64,000 nt of DNA from Nocardia colli (GCF_008704205.1 NZ_VXLC01000002.1:1-64000); one strand, 5' to 3'; shown: positions 1 through 9,594, counted from the first letter of the stretch. The notes: a model not told the origin generated them from the letters alone. A program made the numbers and translations.

Positions 1-435
1 GGCTCCGGCCCCGACTTCGGGTCCGACCGCGGCCCCGGCTCCGGCTCTGGCTCCGGCCCGGGAGCCGGTCATGGTCTCGCGCCGAACCTGCGGGCTGACG
101 ACGGAGCGGCGACGGTGTTCGCGTGCCTCGCGCTGGCCGGACTCATCGTGGCAACGCTGATGATCGGGCAGGTGGGTGTGGTGGTTGTAACCCGGCATCA
201 GGCGCAGGCCGCCGCGGACTTGGCGGCACTCGCGGCGGCGGGTGCATTGACCGAAGGGGCTGATGCGGGATGCGCGGCGGCGGGTGAAGTCGCACGCCGG
301 ATGGGAACGCGCATGCAAGAGTGCGAAGTCGCAGAGTGGGATGCCACTGTGATTGTTAACAGGAATGTACCAATGAGTCTGTTAGTCGTCGGCATGGTGC
401 GCGCAGTGGCACGGGCCGGACCCGTTGAAGACTGA
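1..435 (+). CDS. Rv3654c-like TadE-family secretion-associated protein, 5' end outside window
   Basis: The frame is open from the first base, so the gene starts upstream of the window. The visible N-terminal part is Gly/Ser/Pro-rich. It is followed by a D-D-G-A-A-T motif and one hydrophobic segment (roughly bases 115-190), then a stretch resembling the TadE-like RHQAQAAADLAALAAA signature. This is the layout of Rv3654c-type proteins, which sit at the end of Flp/Tad pilus-like clusters in mycobacteria. A role in a Tad-like secretion system is inferred from the family and from the conserved position next to the helicase-cspA-topA block. A GTG at 115 is in frame, but starting there would remove the conserved segment before the membrane helix. 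Confidence 0.7.
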   Translation, partial: GSGPDFGSDRGPGSGSGSGPGAGHGLAPNLRADDGAATVFACLALAGLIVATLMIGQVGVVVVTRHQAQAAADLAALAAAGALTEGADAGCAAAGEVARRMGTRMQECEVAEWDATVIVNRNVPMSLLVVGMVRAVARAGPVED

Positions 436-749
436 GAGAAACCTAAGTGCGGACGCGTCCCGTTGTCGTTGTCCCGAGTAGCGGAAATCGGCAATTGCCC
501 TGGCCGTTTAATTTCAGACGGCACAATTGTCCGCAGGCGCGCGGATAAAGTATCTAATGAATGCGCATGTACGCAGGCGGCGATGTGGCAATAGCGCAGT
601 TAACCTGAATAAATTCCTCTTTATTCGACCACCGCTCCTGGACCGACGTCCAGGCATACTGCCCGCCGCCGTCACCCGGTCCGCGCAGGTCAGGTCGATA
701 TCCGGTCACGCGTCGAGCTCGGCCCCGTCACGAACCGAGCTCGACGACG
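436..749. other. Intergenic region between convergent genes, no gene seen
   Basis: This 314-nt stretch separates the convergent TadE-like and helicase genes. No ORF in it looks like a gene. It contains a relatively AT-rich patch near 600-630 and, at its right end, the strong hairpin annotated at 711-746. Confidence 0.6.
711..746. terminator. Hairpin between convergent genes
   Basis: Perfect 12-bp inverted repeat, left arm 711-722 and right arm 735-746, with a 12-nt loop. It lies just past the stop of the minus-strand helicase gene and downstream of the plus-strand TadE-like gene. There is no clear T tract, so it is a candidate bidirectional terminator only. Confidence 0.5.
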
Positions 750-3116
750 TCACCGGACGGACAGCTCGGCCAGCACCGCGGTGAGTAATCGTGCGGCGCA
801 GGCCTTGTCGAGCGGATGGTTCCCGTTCCCGCACTTCGGCGACTGCACGCAGGACGGGCAGCCCGCCGCGCACCCGCACGACTCGATCACCGCGAGGGTC
901 GCCGAGAGCCAGCGCTGCAGCTGGGCGAACCCGCGCTCGGCGAACCCCGCACCACCCGGCTGACCGTCATAGACGAACACCGTCGGCAGTCCGGTATCCG
1001 GATGCTCGGCGGTGGAGACTCCGCCGATATCCCAGCGATCACAGGTCGCCACCAGCGGCAACAGCCCGATCGCCGCATGCTCGGCGGCATGCAGCGCGCC
1101 CGGCACGTCCGCCGCGTCGATCCCGGCCAGCGCCAACAACTCCGGACTGACCGTGTACAGCACCGCCCTGGTCACCAGCGTGTGCTCGGGCATATCGAGT
1201 TCGACCAGGTCGAGCACCTCGCCGCTGACCAGCGTGCGCAGATACCCGACCACCTGACTGGTCACCCTGACCTGCGCCAGCGCCGTCATCACCCGGCCGT
1301 GAACGCGCTGCTCGGTCAACTCGTCGATGGCGATCGAGGTGACCGATCGGGCACTGGTGGTCCACCCCGGCTCAGCGGCGTGCACGAACGCGACACCGTC
1401 CTCGAGCTCCAGCTCATCGACCACAAAGGTCTCCCCTTGATGCAGATGCACCGCCCCCTGATGCAACGTCGCCGGCGCCCGCCCGGCATCGGCCGTGCCG
1501 AGCAATCGGCCCGTCTCCCCATCGACAATGGCCACCGGCGTACCGATCCCGCCGCGCACATCCACGGCGTCGTGCGGCTGCGTCTCGGCGGTCACGTACC
1601 AGCGCCCGCGGTCCTCGGCCCCCACCCGCCGCCTGATCAGCCCTTTCTCGGCCAGCCCGGTGAGCACCTCGAGCGCGCCGAGCTCGTCCACCTCCGCGTC
1701 GGTGAGCGGCAGTTCCAAGGCGGCACAGAGCAATTGCGGGCCCAGCACATAAGGGTTGCGCGGATCGGTGATGGTCGCCTCGACCGGCTTGTCCAGCAAC
1801 GCTTCCGGATGATGCACAAGATAGGTATCCAGCGGATCGTCCCGAGCTACGAGCAGCACCAACGACCCCTGCGTGCGTCGCCCTGCCCGCCCGGCCTGCT
1901 GCCAGAACGACGCGACCGTCCCGGGAAAACCGCAGATCACCACCGCATCGAGCCCCGCGATATCCACCCCGAGCTCGAGCGCGTTGGTAGTCGCCGCCCC
2001 GAGCAACGAACCATCCGACAACGCCGTCTCCAGCGCCCGCCGATCCTCCGCGAGATACCCGGCCCGATAGGCGGCAACCCGCTCGGCCAGGTCCGGATCG
2101 ACCTCGCTGAGCAGCCGCCGCGCATCCATCGCGGTCAGTTCGGCCCCGCGCCGCGACCGCACGAAAGTCAGCGTCCGCGCGCCCTCCACCACCAGGTCCG
2201 CCATGATCCGGGCGGCCTCCGTGGTGGCCGCTCGCCGGACCGGTGCACCGTTTTCCCCGGTCACTGTGGTGAGCAGGGGCGGCTCCCACAGCGCGACGGT
2301 GCGCGGCCCCTGTGGCGACCCGTCCTCGGTGACCGCGACGCACGGCGCCCCGATCAGCCGCGAGGCAGCGGCCGCGGGCTCGGCGGTGGTCGCCGAGCAC
2401 AGCACGAACACCGGATCGGCTCCGTACCGTGCGGCGATCCGCCGCAACCTGCGCAGCACCAGCGCCACGTGCGAACCGAAAACCCCGCGATAGGCATGGC
2501 ATTCGTCCACCACCACGTACTGCAACCTGCGCAGCACCCGGGCCCAGCGCTGATGCGAGCGCAGGATCCCCACATGCAGCATGTCGGGATTGGTGAAAAC
2601 CCAGCGTGCGTTGGCCCGCACCCACTGCCTGATCTCGGCCGGCGTATCGCCGTCATAGGTTGCTGGATGAATATCGCGCAGCGGTCCCTCGTGGGTCAGC
2701 GCGCCGACGGCCCGCAGCTGATCGGCGCCGAGCGCTTTGGTCGGTGACAGATAAATAGCCGTGGCGCGCGGATCCTCGCGCAACGCGGTCAATACCGGCA
2801 GTTGATAACCCATCGACTTGCCGGACGCGGTCCCGGTGCTGACCACGACGTGCGCGCCGCCGTGGGCGAGGTCGGCGGTGCGGGTCTGATGACTCCACGG
2901 CGCGTCGACTCCGGTGTCCTGTAATGCCGAGATCACTTCTGCCGATGTCCAATCGGGCCAGGTGGTGACCTCGGCGGCGCGTGCCGGTAGCTCTACGACA
3001 TGGGTCAGCCGGGGGTCGTCGGCAGGGTCACCGGCTAGGACACGATTCAGCAACGATGTCCCGTAGCCGAGGCCGTTGTCCGGCGTTGTCCGTGCGGTCG
3101 AGTTCGCCGGATTCAT
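750..3116 (-). CDS. DEAD/DEAH-box helicase with C-terminal Cys4 (DUF1998/MrfA, Rv3649-like)
   Basis: Superfamily 2 helicase of about 788 residues. Visible motifs are a Walker A of the form T-G-T-A-S-G-K-S, a D-E-C-H box, a C-S-A-T motif III and a Q-Q-A-G-R-A-G-R-R motif VI. The C-terminus has a four-cysteine cluster (C-x-C ... C-x-x-C ... C-G-N) near residues 745-775. This is the architecture of the DUF1998 family that includes Bacillus MrfA (YprA), which acts in mitomycin-lesion repair, and yeast Hrq1. A DNA-repair helicase role is inferred. The start is the ATG at 3116 (MNPANS...); an in-frame start 22 codons further upstream adds unconserved sequence. The position beside cspA and topA matches mycobacteria. 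Confidence 0.85.
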   Translation of the reverse strand: MNPANSTARTTPDNGLGYGTSLLNRVLAGDPADDPRLTHVVELPARAAEVTTWPDWTSAEVISALQDTGVDAPWSHQTRTADLAHGGAHVVVSTGTASGKSMGYQLPVLTALREDPRATAIYLSPTKALGADQLRAVGALTHEGPLRDIHPATYDGDTPAEIRQWVRANARWVFTNPDMLHVGILRSHQRWARVLRRLQYVVVDECHAYRGVFGSHVALVLRRLRRIAARYGADPVFVLCSATTAEPAAAASRLIGAPCVAVTEDGSPQGPRTVALWEPPLLTTVTGENGAPVRRAATTEAARIMADLVVEGARTLTFVRSRRGAELTAMDARRLLSEVDPDLAERVAAYRAGYLAEDRRALETALSDGSLLGAATTNALELGVDIAGLDAVVICGFPGTVASFWQQAGRAGRRTQGSLVLLVARDDPLDTYLVHHPEALLDKPVEATITDPRNPYVLGPQLLCAALELPLTDAEVDELGALEVLTGLAEKGLIRRRVGAEDRGRWYVTAETQPHDAVDVRGGIGTPVAIVDGETGRLLGTADAGRAPATLHQGAVHLHQGETFVVDELELEDGVAFVHAAEPGWTTSARSVTSIAIDELTEQRVHGRVMTALAQVRVTSQVVGYLRTLVSGEVLDLVELDMPEHTLVTRAVLYTVSPELLALAGIDAADVPGALHAAEHAAIGLLPLVATCDRWDIGGVSTAEHPDTGLPTVFVYDGQPGGAGFAERGFAQLQRWLSATLAVIESCGCAAGCPSCVQSPKCGNGNHPLDKACAARLLTAVLAELSVR

Positions 3117-3552
3117 GCGGCGCGCGCCGCGACACGCTGAGAAAGTGTGAAACGTGCGCGAGTAGGAAGCCCTACCTGCCAATTCGATACCAAATAGCGA
3201 CCTGGGTCACAGGCTGTTTGCCATACGCGCACTCGGTTATCGGGAGGCAAACGAACCTCAAGTCTGGATTCTGGCATTGTGTCCCTCACCTGCGCATTCG
3301 CAAGATCAACTTTTTTGCAAATTGTCGGTAACTCGACTGTTGAATTGCTCGAAGACATGGTTCACTGGTTCCTGGTCGCAAGCTTCTGTGTTCGAGGGTC
3401 GGATCCAAAGTCCAAACCGTCAGCAGGATCGATGTTGCGAACGGTGTGCTTGGTGCTTTCCTGCAGGGGGAACCAACAGTACAGCGGTCGGAACGGGCCC
3501 GGTGGACGAACCCAGTTGTCCGCCGTTCCGGTAAGAAAAGAGAAGGAACAGA
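3117..3552. other. Divergent intergenic region and probable long cspA leader
   Basis: This 436-nt stretch separates the divergent helicase and cspA genes. No credible ORF is present. It contains a T-rich run near 3310 and relatively low GC for the window. A long leader is typical of cold-shock genes and could fold in a temperature-dependent way, but no specific structure was recognised by eye. Confidence 0.5.
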
Positions 3553-3759
3553 ATGGCACAGGGAACTGTGAAGTGGTTCAACGCGGAGAAGGGGTTCGGC
3601 TTCATCGCGCCCGAGGACGGCTCCGCTGACGTCTTCGTCCACTACTCCGAAATTCAGGGGTCGGGCTTCCGCACCCTCGAAGAGAACCAGAAGGTCGAGT
3701 TCGAGGTCGGCCAGGGCACCAAGGGCCCGCAGGCCACCGGAGTTCGCGCGCTCAGCTGA
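3553..3759 (+). CDS. cspA: Cold-shock protein CspA
   Basis: Sixty-eight-residue single cold-shock domain protein that binds single-stranded RNA and DNA and acts as an RNA chaperone. It begins [10 protein letters not shown] and carries RNP1 (K-G-F-G-F-I) near residues 15-20 and RNP2 (V-F-V-H-Y) near 28-32. Length is typical of the family. A purine-rich ribosome-binding site (gagaagga) lies just before the ATG. The neighbours (DUF1998 helicase upstream and divergent, topA downstream) match the mycobacterial order around Rv3648c. The long leader suggests post-transcriptional control, as is usual for this family. Confidence 0.97.
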   Translation: MAQGTVKWFNAEKGFGFIAPEDGSADVFVHYSEIQGSGFRTLEENQKVEFEVGQGTKGPQATGVRALS

Positions 3760-3982
3760 GCGACGCAATCCAACTCTCGTCCCTCACCGCCGGTAACCCG
3801 GGGGTGGGGGACGAGCTATATCTAGGGCAAAGACACACCCAGGCGACTCGGGTTCGACGCTGGTGAACACGCCGTGGCACAGCCGGGGCCTGAACACAAG
3901 GCATACTGAGTCGCAGTGACGCGCGTACGCTCTGTGGTTCAAGTCGCAAGCACTCGACCACACGTAGCGTCAAGGTATAAAC

Positions 3983-6900
3983 GTGTCTGGTGGCGACGCC
4001 CAGCCGTCGTCCCCGCTTGCCCCAGCCGCGCACAGCGCCGAAAAGCGCCGACGCGGGTCGACAGGAAAGGTGTATTCGCCGGTGGCAACACGAGACCGCG
4101 GTGCAGCCGACCAGGGCCGTCCCCTGCGTCGTCTCGTGATCGTCGAGTCCCCAACCAAAGCCCGAAAAATCGCGCCCTACCTAGGCCGTAACTACACGGT
4201 CGAGGCCTCGGTGGGACATATCCGGGACTTGCCACGTGGGGCGGCGGACGTTCCCGCCAAATACAAGGGTGAGTCCTGGGCGCGCCTCGGCGTCGACGTG
4301 GACCACGACTTCGAGGCCATCTATGTGGTGAGCCCCGATAAGAAGGCCAAGGTCGCCGAGCTCAAGAGCTTGCTGAAGGACGCCGACGAGCTCTACCTCG
4401 CCACCGACCCCGACCGGGAGGGCGAGGCGATCGCCTGGCACCTCCTGGAAACGCTCAAGCCCAAGGTCCCGGTCCGGCGCATGGTCTTCCACGAGATCAC
4501 CGAGCCGGCCATTCAGGCGGCCGCGGCCGACACGCGAGACCTGGACAACGATCTGGTCGACGCGCAGGAGACCCGCCGCATCCTGGACCGGCTCTACGGC
4601 TATGAAGTCAGTCCGGTGCTGTGGAAGAAGGTCATGCCCCGGCTCTCCGCCGGTCGCGTGCAGTCGGTCGCCACCAGGGTGATCGTGCAGCGCGAGCGCG
4701 AACGGATGGCCTTCCGGTCGGCCGAATACTGGGATATCGCCGCGAAGCTCGACGCGGGCCCCGGCGAAGACGGCGACACGAGCAACCCGCGGACCTTCGG
4801 TGCGCGGCTGGTGAATGTCGCCGGCGCGCGCGTCGCGACCGGTCGCGACTTCAGCTCGGACGGTCAGCTCAAGACCGCGTCCGGCGTGGTCGTGCTGGAC
4901 GAGGGCTATGCCCGCCGGTTGGCGCAGGCGCTCGACGGCGCCGATCTGGTGGTCTCCTCCGCGGAGGCCAAGCCGTACACCCGCAAGCCGTATCCGCCGT
5001 TCATGACCTCGACGCTGCAGCAGGAGGCCGGGCGCAAACTGCGCTTCAACTCCGAGCGCACGATGCGGGTCGCGCAGCGGCTGTATGAAAACGGCTACAT
5101 CACCTATATGCGTACCGACTCGACCACGCTGTCCGAGTCGGCGATCGCCGCGGCCCGGTCGCAGGCGACTCAGTTGTACGGCGCCGAGTATGTGCACCCG
5201 ACCCCGCGGCAATACACCCGCAAGGTGAAGAACGCGCAGGAGGCCCACGAGGCGATCCGCCCGGCCGGCGACACCTTCGCCACCCCTGGTCAGTTGCACG
5301 CGCGGCTGGACAACGACGAGTTCCGGCTCTACGAGATGATCTGGCAGCGCACGGTCGCCTCGCAGATGGCCGACGCCAGGGGCACCACGCTGACGTTGCG
5401 CATCACCGGCACCGCCACCACCGGCGAGGAATGCGTGTTCTCCGCCTCGGGCCGCACCATCACCTTCGCCGGCTTCCTCAAGGCCTACGTGGAGAGTGTG
5501 GACGAGGAGGCGGGCGGTCAATCCGACGACGCCGAATCCCGGCTGCCCGCGCTGGCCGAGGGCCAGGGCGTCACCGCGGTCGAGCTGAATCCCGATGGGC
5601 ACAGCACGAATCCGCCCGCGCGATACACCGAAGCGTCGCTGATCAAGACGCTCGAAGAACTCGGCATCGGCCGTCCGTCGACCTACGCGTCGATCATCAA
5701 GACGATTCTCGACCGCGGCTATGTGTACAAGCGCGGTAGCGCGCTGGTGCCGTCGTGGGTGGCGTTCGCCGTAATCGGTTTGCTGGAGGAGCATTTCGGC
5801 CGGCTGGTCGACTTCGACTTCACCGCGGGCATGGAGGACGACCTCGACGCCATCGCCGGCGGTCGTGAGCAGCGCGGAAGTTGGCTGTCCAGCTTCTATT
5901 TCGGCGGCGAGACCGGTGTCGAGGGTTCGGTCGCGCGCTCCGGCGGCCTGAAGAAGATGGTCGGCGAGCGCCTCGACGACATCGATGCGCGAGAAGTCAA
6001 CTCCATCAAGCTCTTTGCCGACGACGAAGGCCGCGACGTGGTCGTCAGGGTCGGCCGGTACGGGCCGTACCTGGAGCGAATGGTCATCAATCCCGATGAC
6101 CCCGAAGGCAATTCGATCTCGCAGCGGGCCAACCTGCCCGACGATCTGCCGCCGGACGAGCTGACCATCGAGGTCGCCGAGAAGCTGTTCTCGACGCCGC
6201 AGGAAGGTCGCTCACTCGGTATCGATCCGGCGTCCGGGCACGAAATCGTCGCCAAGGAAGGACGTTTCGGCCCGTACGTCACCGAGGTGCTGCCCGAACC
6301 GGCCGCCGAGGAGACCCCGGCGCCCGCCAAGAAGACGGCGAAGAAGGCGGCCGCGCCCAAGCCGCGCACCGGGTCGCTGTTCAAGTCGATGGAACTGGCG
6401 AGCGTCACGCTCGACGACGCGCTCAAGCTGCTGTCGTTGCCGCGCGTGGTCGGCGCGGACCCGGCCTCCGGCGAGGAGATCACCGCGCAGAACGGCCGTT
6501 ACGGCCCATACCTGAAGAAGGGCACCGATTCTCGCTCGCTCACCAGCGAGGATCAGATCTTCGACGTCACCCTCGACGAGGCGCTGAAGATCTACGCCGA
6601 GCCGAAGCGGCGCGGACGGCAGGCCTCGGCCACGGCGCCGCTGCGCGAGCTCGGCAACGACTCCGCCTCCGGTCAGCCGATGGTGATCAAGGACGGACGG
6701 TTCGGTCCGTACGTCACCGACGGCGAGACCAACGCCACCCTGCGCAAGGGCGACGAGATCGAGTCCATCACCCCGGAGCGGGCGATGGAGTTGCTCGCGG
6801 ATCGACGTGCGCGCGGACCGGTGAAGAAGAAGGCGGCGGCCAAGAAGGCGCCCGCGAAGAAGACCGCGGCGAAGAAAACCGCGGCCAAGAAGGCCACCGC

Positions 6901-6988
6901 GAGCAAGTCGACGACGACCAAGACGGTCGCCAAGAAGACCGCCGCGCAGAAGACGGCGGCGAAGAAGACCGGCGTCGGGAACTCCTGA
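3983..6988 (+). CDS. topA: DNA topoisomerase I (type IA)
   Basis: Relaxes negatively supercoiled DNA through a covalent 5'-phosphotyrosine intermediate. The 1001-residue protein has the TOPRIM start (LVIVESPTKARKI near residue 50) and the acidic D-P-D-R-E-G-E-A motif. The active-site loop is ITYMRTDSTTLS, with the catalytic tyrosine at about residue 375. Several short C-terminal repeat domains follow, each with a G-R-(F/Y)-G-P-Y motif. There are no C-terminal zinc fingers; instead the last ~55 residues form a Lys/Ala-rich basic tail (KKTAAKK-type repeats), as in mycobacterial TopA. The GTG start at 3983 gives a ~45-residue unconserved N-terminal extension; an internal start cannot be excluded. 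Confidence 0.96.
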   Translation: MSGGDAQPSSPLAPAAHSAEKRRRGSTGKVYSPVATRDRGAADQGRPLRRLVIVESPTKARKIAPYLGRNYTVEASVGHIRDLPRGAADVPAKYKGESWARLGVDVDHDFEAIYVVSPDKKAKVAELKSLLKDADELYLATDPDREGEAIAWHLLETLKPKVPVRRMVFHEITEPAIQAAAADTRDLDNDLVDAQETRRILDRLYGYEVSPVLWKKVMPRLSAGRVQSVATRVIVQRERERMAFRSAEYWDIAAKLDAGPGEDGDTSNPRTFGARLVNVAGARVATGRDFSSDGQLKTASGVVVLDEGYARRLAQALDGADLVVSSAEAKPYTRKPYPPFMTSTLQQEAGRKLRFNSERTMRVAQRLYENGYITYMRTDSTTLSESAIAAARSQATQLYGAEYVHPTPRQYTRKVKNAQEAHEAIRPAGDTFATPGQLHARLDNDEFRLYEMIWQRTVASQMADARGTTLTLRITGTATTGEECVFSASGRTITFAGFLKAYVESVDEEAGGQSDDAESRLPALAEGQGVTAVELNPDGHSTNPPARYTEASLIKTLEELGIGRPSTYASIIKTILDRGYVYKRGSALVPSWVAFAVIGLLEEHFGRLVDFDFTAGMEDDLDAIAGGREQRGSWLSSFYFGGETGVEGSVARSGGLKKMVGERLDDIDAREVNSIKLFADDEGRDVVVRVGRYGPYLERMVINPDDPEGNSISQRANLPDDLPPDELTIEVAEKLFSTPQEGRSLGIDPASGHEIVAKEGRFGPYVTEVLPEPAAEETPAPAKKTAKKAAAPKPRTGSLFKSMELASVTLDDALKLLSLPRVVGADPASGEEITAQNGRYGPYLKKGTDSRSLTSEDQIFDVTLDEALKIYAEPKRRGRQASATAPLRELGNDSASGQPMVIKDGRFGPYVTDGETNATLRKGDEIESITPERAMELLADRRARGPVKKKAAAKKAPAKKTAAKKTAAKKATASKSTTTKTVAKKTAAQKTAAKKTGVGNS

Positions 6989-7054
6989 GTTCGCGGGTCG
7001 GGCGGACGGCCGTAATCTACGGTCCGAATGCTCGACCTGCGAAAGGATCCACCC

Positions 7055-7558
7055 ATGGCCGACCAGGAACGCGAAGACCTGATCAGCATCCTCGCCAACC
7101 AGCGCGATCTGTTCCGAATCACGGTGCGCGGCATCGACGATGAGCAGGCACGCCGGCGCACCACCGCCAGCGAACTCACCCTCGGCGGGCTCCTGCATCA
7201 CCTGATCAGCTGCGAGCGGCACTGGACCACGGTGCTCGTCGAGCGGGACGAGACCGCGGCACTCGATCCCGCGCAGTTCGACGGCGAGTACGTGATGGCC
7301 GAGGGTGAGACGGTCGCGGGGTTGCTCGCCGAATGGGACGAGGTCGCGGCGGCGACGGCGGAACTCATCCGCACGGTGGACAGCCTCGACACCTCGGTCC
7401 CGACGCCGACCGCTCCCTGGTCGCCGGAGCGGATCTGGTGGACCGTGCGCTACACGCTGCTGCACATCCTGCGGGAGATCGCACACCATTCCGGGCACGC
7501 CGACATCATCCGCGAAGAACTCGACGGCGCGAACAGCACCTACTCGCGGATCGCGTGA
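7055..7558 (+). CDS. DinB/DUF664-family protein (mycothiol/bacillithiol-type fold)
   Basis: Predicted 167-residue all-helical protein of the DinB superfamily (DUF664 branch). Conserved features are an N-terminal L-G-G-L-L-H-H-L segment with a metal-ligand-like His, and a C-terminal L-R-E-I-A-H-H-S-G-H-A-D-I-I-R motif that supplies the other two histidines of the usual three-His metal site. Members act in thiol-dependent or metal-dependent chemistry; the substrate here is unknown. The ATG at 7055 is preferred over the one at 7028 because a gaaagga ribosome-binding site sits 7 nt before it. It ends only 6 nt from the stop of the convergent PfpI-family gene. Confidence 0.8.
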   Translation: MADQEREDLISILANQRDLFRITVRGIDDEQARRRTTASELTLGGLLHHLISCERHWTTVLVERDETAALDPAQFDGEYVMAEGETVAGLLAEWDEVAAATAELIRTVDSLDTSVPTPTAPWSPERIWWTVRYTLLHILREIAHHSGHADIIREELDGANSTYSRIA

Positions 7559-7564
7559 ACCGCG

Positions 7565-8110
7565 CTATTTGCCCAGCACCCTGAGGAATTCGCGCATCCA
7601 GGCCGGGTGATCGGGCCAGGCGCGGCCGGTGACGATGTTCTCGTCGACATAGGCCTCGCTGTCCACGAACTTGCCCCCGGCCGCCTCGATGTCCGGCGCC
7701 AGCGCCGGGTACGCGCTGCACGAACGGCCGACCAAAATGCCTGCGGCAGCGAGGATCAGCGGTCCGTGACATAGCGCGGCGATGGGTTTGCCCGCCTCCG
7801 CGAAGTGCCGGGCCAGGCGCTGGCAGTCGGGGTTGTTGCGCAGGTACTCCGGCGCTCGGCCACCCGGCACCACCAGCGCGTCGTAGGTGGCCGGGTCGAC
7901 ATCGGCGAACGCGACGTCGGCCGGCCAGCTGTGCCCGAGCTTTTCGGTATAGGTATCGAAGCCGTCGACGAAGTCGTGCACCACGAACTGCAACTTCTTC
8001 ACGGCCGGGGCCGCGATGTGCACCTCATGGCCCTCTTCGAGCAGACGCTGATACGGGTACATGACCTCGAGGTCTTCGGCCGCATCGCCGGTGATCAACA
8101 GGATTCTCAC
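7565..8110 (-). CDS. DJ-1/PfpI family protein
   Basis: Predicted 181-residue class I glutamine-amidotransferase-like protein of the DJ-1/PfpI family. The nucleophile elbow reads A-A-L-C-H-G-P (Cys near residue 105), preceded by the V-V-P-G-G-R motif. Relatives act as proteases, chaperones or glyoxalase/deglycase-type enzymes, so the exact activity is undecided. The GTG at 8110 is chosen because a GGAGGT ribosome-binding site lies just upstream and the family's V-R-I-L-L-I-T start follows immediately. It is divergent from the delta' gene. Confidence 0.88.
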   Translation of the reverse strand: MRILLITGDAAEDLEVMYPYQRLLEEGHEVHIAAPAVKKLQFVVHDFVDGFDTYTEKLGHSWPADVAFADVDPATYDALVVPGGRAPEYLRNNPDCQRLARHFAEAGKPIAALCHGPLILAAAGILVGRSCSAYPALAPDIEAAGGKFVDSEAYVDENIVTGRAWPDHPAWMREFLRVLGK

Positions 8111-8230
8111 GGTGATTCCACCTCCTTCTCGAGGATCCGCCCGGCCGGCGGCCCGGTCAATACCGGTCCGCGCGTCGCCCGGACCCCGACCGGGCGATCC
8201 GTGTCGGTGCGGGCCGCTAGGGTGTACGGC

Positions 8231-9436
8231 GTGGCAGGAGTCTTCGATCGATTGGTCGGCCAGGAGGCGGTCGAGTCCGCGCTCACGACTGCCTCGGTCG
8301 CGGCCCGCGCGGAGGTCGTCCAGGGCGCGATGACGCACTCGTGGCTGTTCACCGGGCCACCCGGATCGGGCAGATCCGTTGCGGCACTGTGCTTTGCGGC
8401 CGCGCTCCAGTGCACCGATCCCGGCACGCCCGGCTGCGGGCACTGCCATGCCTGCACCACCACCATGGCGGGCACACACGGTGACGTGCGCCGGGTGATT
8501 CCGGAGGGGCTGAGCATCAGCACCAAGGAGATGCGCGAGATCGTGCAGATCGCCTCGCGCAGGCCGAGCACCGGCCGCTGGCAGGTGGTCGTCATCGAGG
8601 ACGCCGACCGCTTGACCGAGGCCGCGGGCAACGTGCTGCTGAAGGTGGTCGAGGAGCCGCCGGACCGGACGGTGTTCCTGCTGTGCGCGCCGTCGGTCGA
8701 CCCCGAGGACATCTCGGTGACCCTGCGTTCGCGCTGCCGGCACGTGCACCTGGTGACCCCCTCGGTGCCGGCCATCGCACGGGTGCTGCGCGAACGCGAC
8801 AACCTCGACGAGAAGACCGCGAACTGGGCCGCCTCGATCAGCGGCGGACACGTCGGCCGGGCCCGCCGCCTGGCCACCGACGCGGAGGCGCGCGAACGTC
8901 GCCAACGCGCACTGGCTTTGGTCGCCGCCGCCTCGAAACCCGGCGCCGCCTATGCCGCCGCCGACGAACTGGTCAAGGCAGCCGACGACGAAGCCAAACA
9001 GATGAGCGCCGGCCGCGACGACCGCGAACGCGAGGAACTGGCGACCGCGATGGGCGCGGGCGGCACCGGTAAAGGCGCTGCGGGCGCCACCCGTGGTTCG
9101 GCCGGCGTATTGAAAGATCTGGAACGCCGCCAGAAATCCCGCGCCACCCGAACCGGCCGCGACTCGCTCGACCGTGCCCTCATCGACGTGGCCGGCGTCT
9201 ACCGCGACGCCCTCGCCGTCCGCTTCGGCGCCGCCCGCAACGGCTCCGGCGTGGCCCTCACCCACCCCGACCTGTCCGACCAGATCCACGACCTGGCCGA
9301 CCGCGTCCGCCCCGAGGGCCTGCTCAAATCCATCGACGCCGTCCTGGCCTGCCGCGAAGCCCTCGACGTCAACGTCAAACCACGCTTCGCCCTGGCCGCC
9401 CTGGCCGCCGCGTTGACCGCCGCCCAAACCACCTGA
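8231..9436 (+). CDS. holB: DNA polymerase III subunit delta' (clamp-loader)
   Basis: Predicted 401-residue clamp-loader subunit (Rv3644c position). It begins V-A-G-V-F-D-R-L-V-G-Q. It has a P-loop-like G-P-P-G-S-G-R-S in which the usual Lys is Arg, consistent with delta' subunits that do not hydrolyse ATP. A four-cysteine zinc module (C-x8-C-x2-C-x2-C) follows, then V-I-E-D-A-D-R and an S-R-C arginine-finger motif (L-R-S-R-C-R). The subunit loads the beta clamp during replication. The GTG at 8231 is favoured; another in-frame GTG lies at 8222. The last ~70 codons have extreme C bias at third positions, ordinary for this genome. Confidence 0.92.
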   Translation: MAGVFDRLVGQEAVESALTTASVAARAEVVQGAMTHSWLFTGPPGSGRSVAALCFAAALQCTDPGTPGCGHCHACTTTMAGTHGDVRRVIPEGLSISTKEMREIVQIASRRPSTGRWQVVVIEDADRLTEAAGNVLLKVVEEPPDRTVFLLCAPSVDPEDISVTLRSRCRHVHLVTPSVPAIARVLRERDNLDEKTANWAASISGGHVGRARRLATDAEARERRQRALALVAAASKPGAAYAAADELVKAADDEAKQMSAGRDDREREELATAMGAGGTGKGAAGATRGSAGVLKDLERRQKSRATRTGRDSLDRALIDVAGVYRDALAVRFGAARNGSGVALTHPDLSDQIHDLADRVRPEGLLKSIDAVLACREALDVNVKPRFALAALAAALTAAQTT

Positions 9437-9508
9437 CCCAGCCCCCGATGACCACCCGTTTTCGCGATCCAGCCCCCGAGACGATAGACTCGCCACGCCG
9501 AAAGGCAC

Positions 9509-9584
9509 GCCGCCTTAGCTCAGTCGGTAGAGCGCTTCACTCGTAATGAAAAGGTCGCGAGTTCGATTCTCGCAGGCGGCTCCA
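9509..9584 (+). tRNA. tRNA-Thr (anticodon CGT), CCA encoded
   Basis: Full cloverleaf drawn by hand. The acceptor stem 9509-9515 pairs with 9574-9580. The D stem is 9518-9521/9530-9533. The anticodon loop C-T-C-G-T-A-A at 9540-9546 has anticodon CGT at 9542-9544, which reads ACG threonine. The T stem is 9557-9561/9569-9573 around TTCGATT, the discriminator is T9581 and CCA occupies 9582-9584. The outermost anticodon-stem pair (C9535/A9551) is mismatched. It follows the delta' gene on the same strand. Confidence 0.96.
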
Positions 9585-9594
9585 TACCCCAGGT

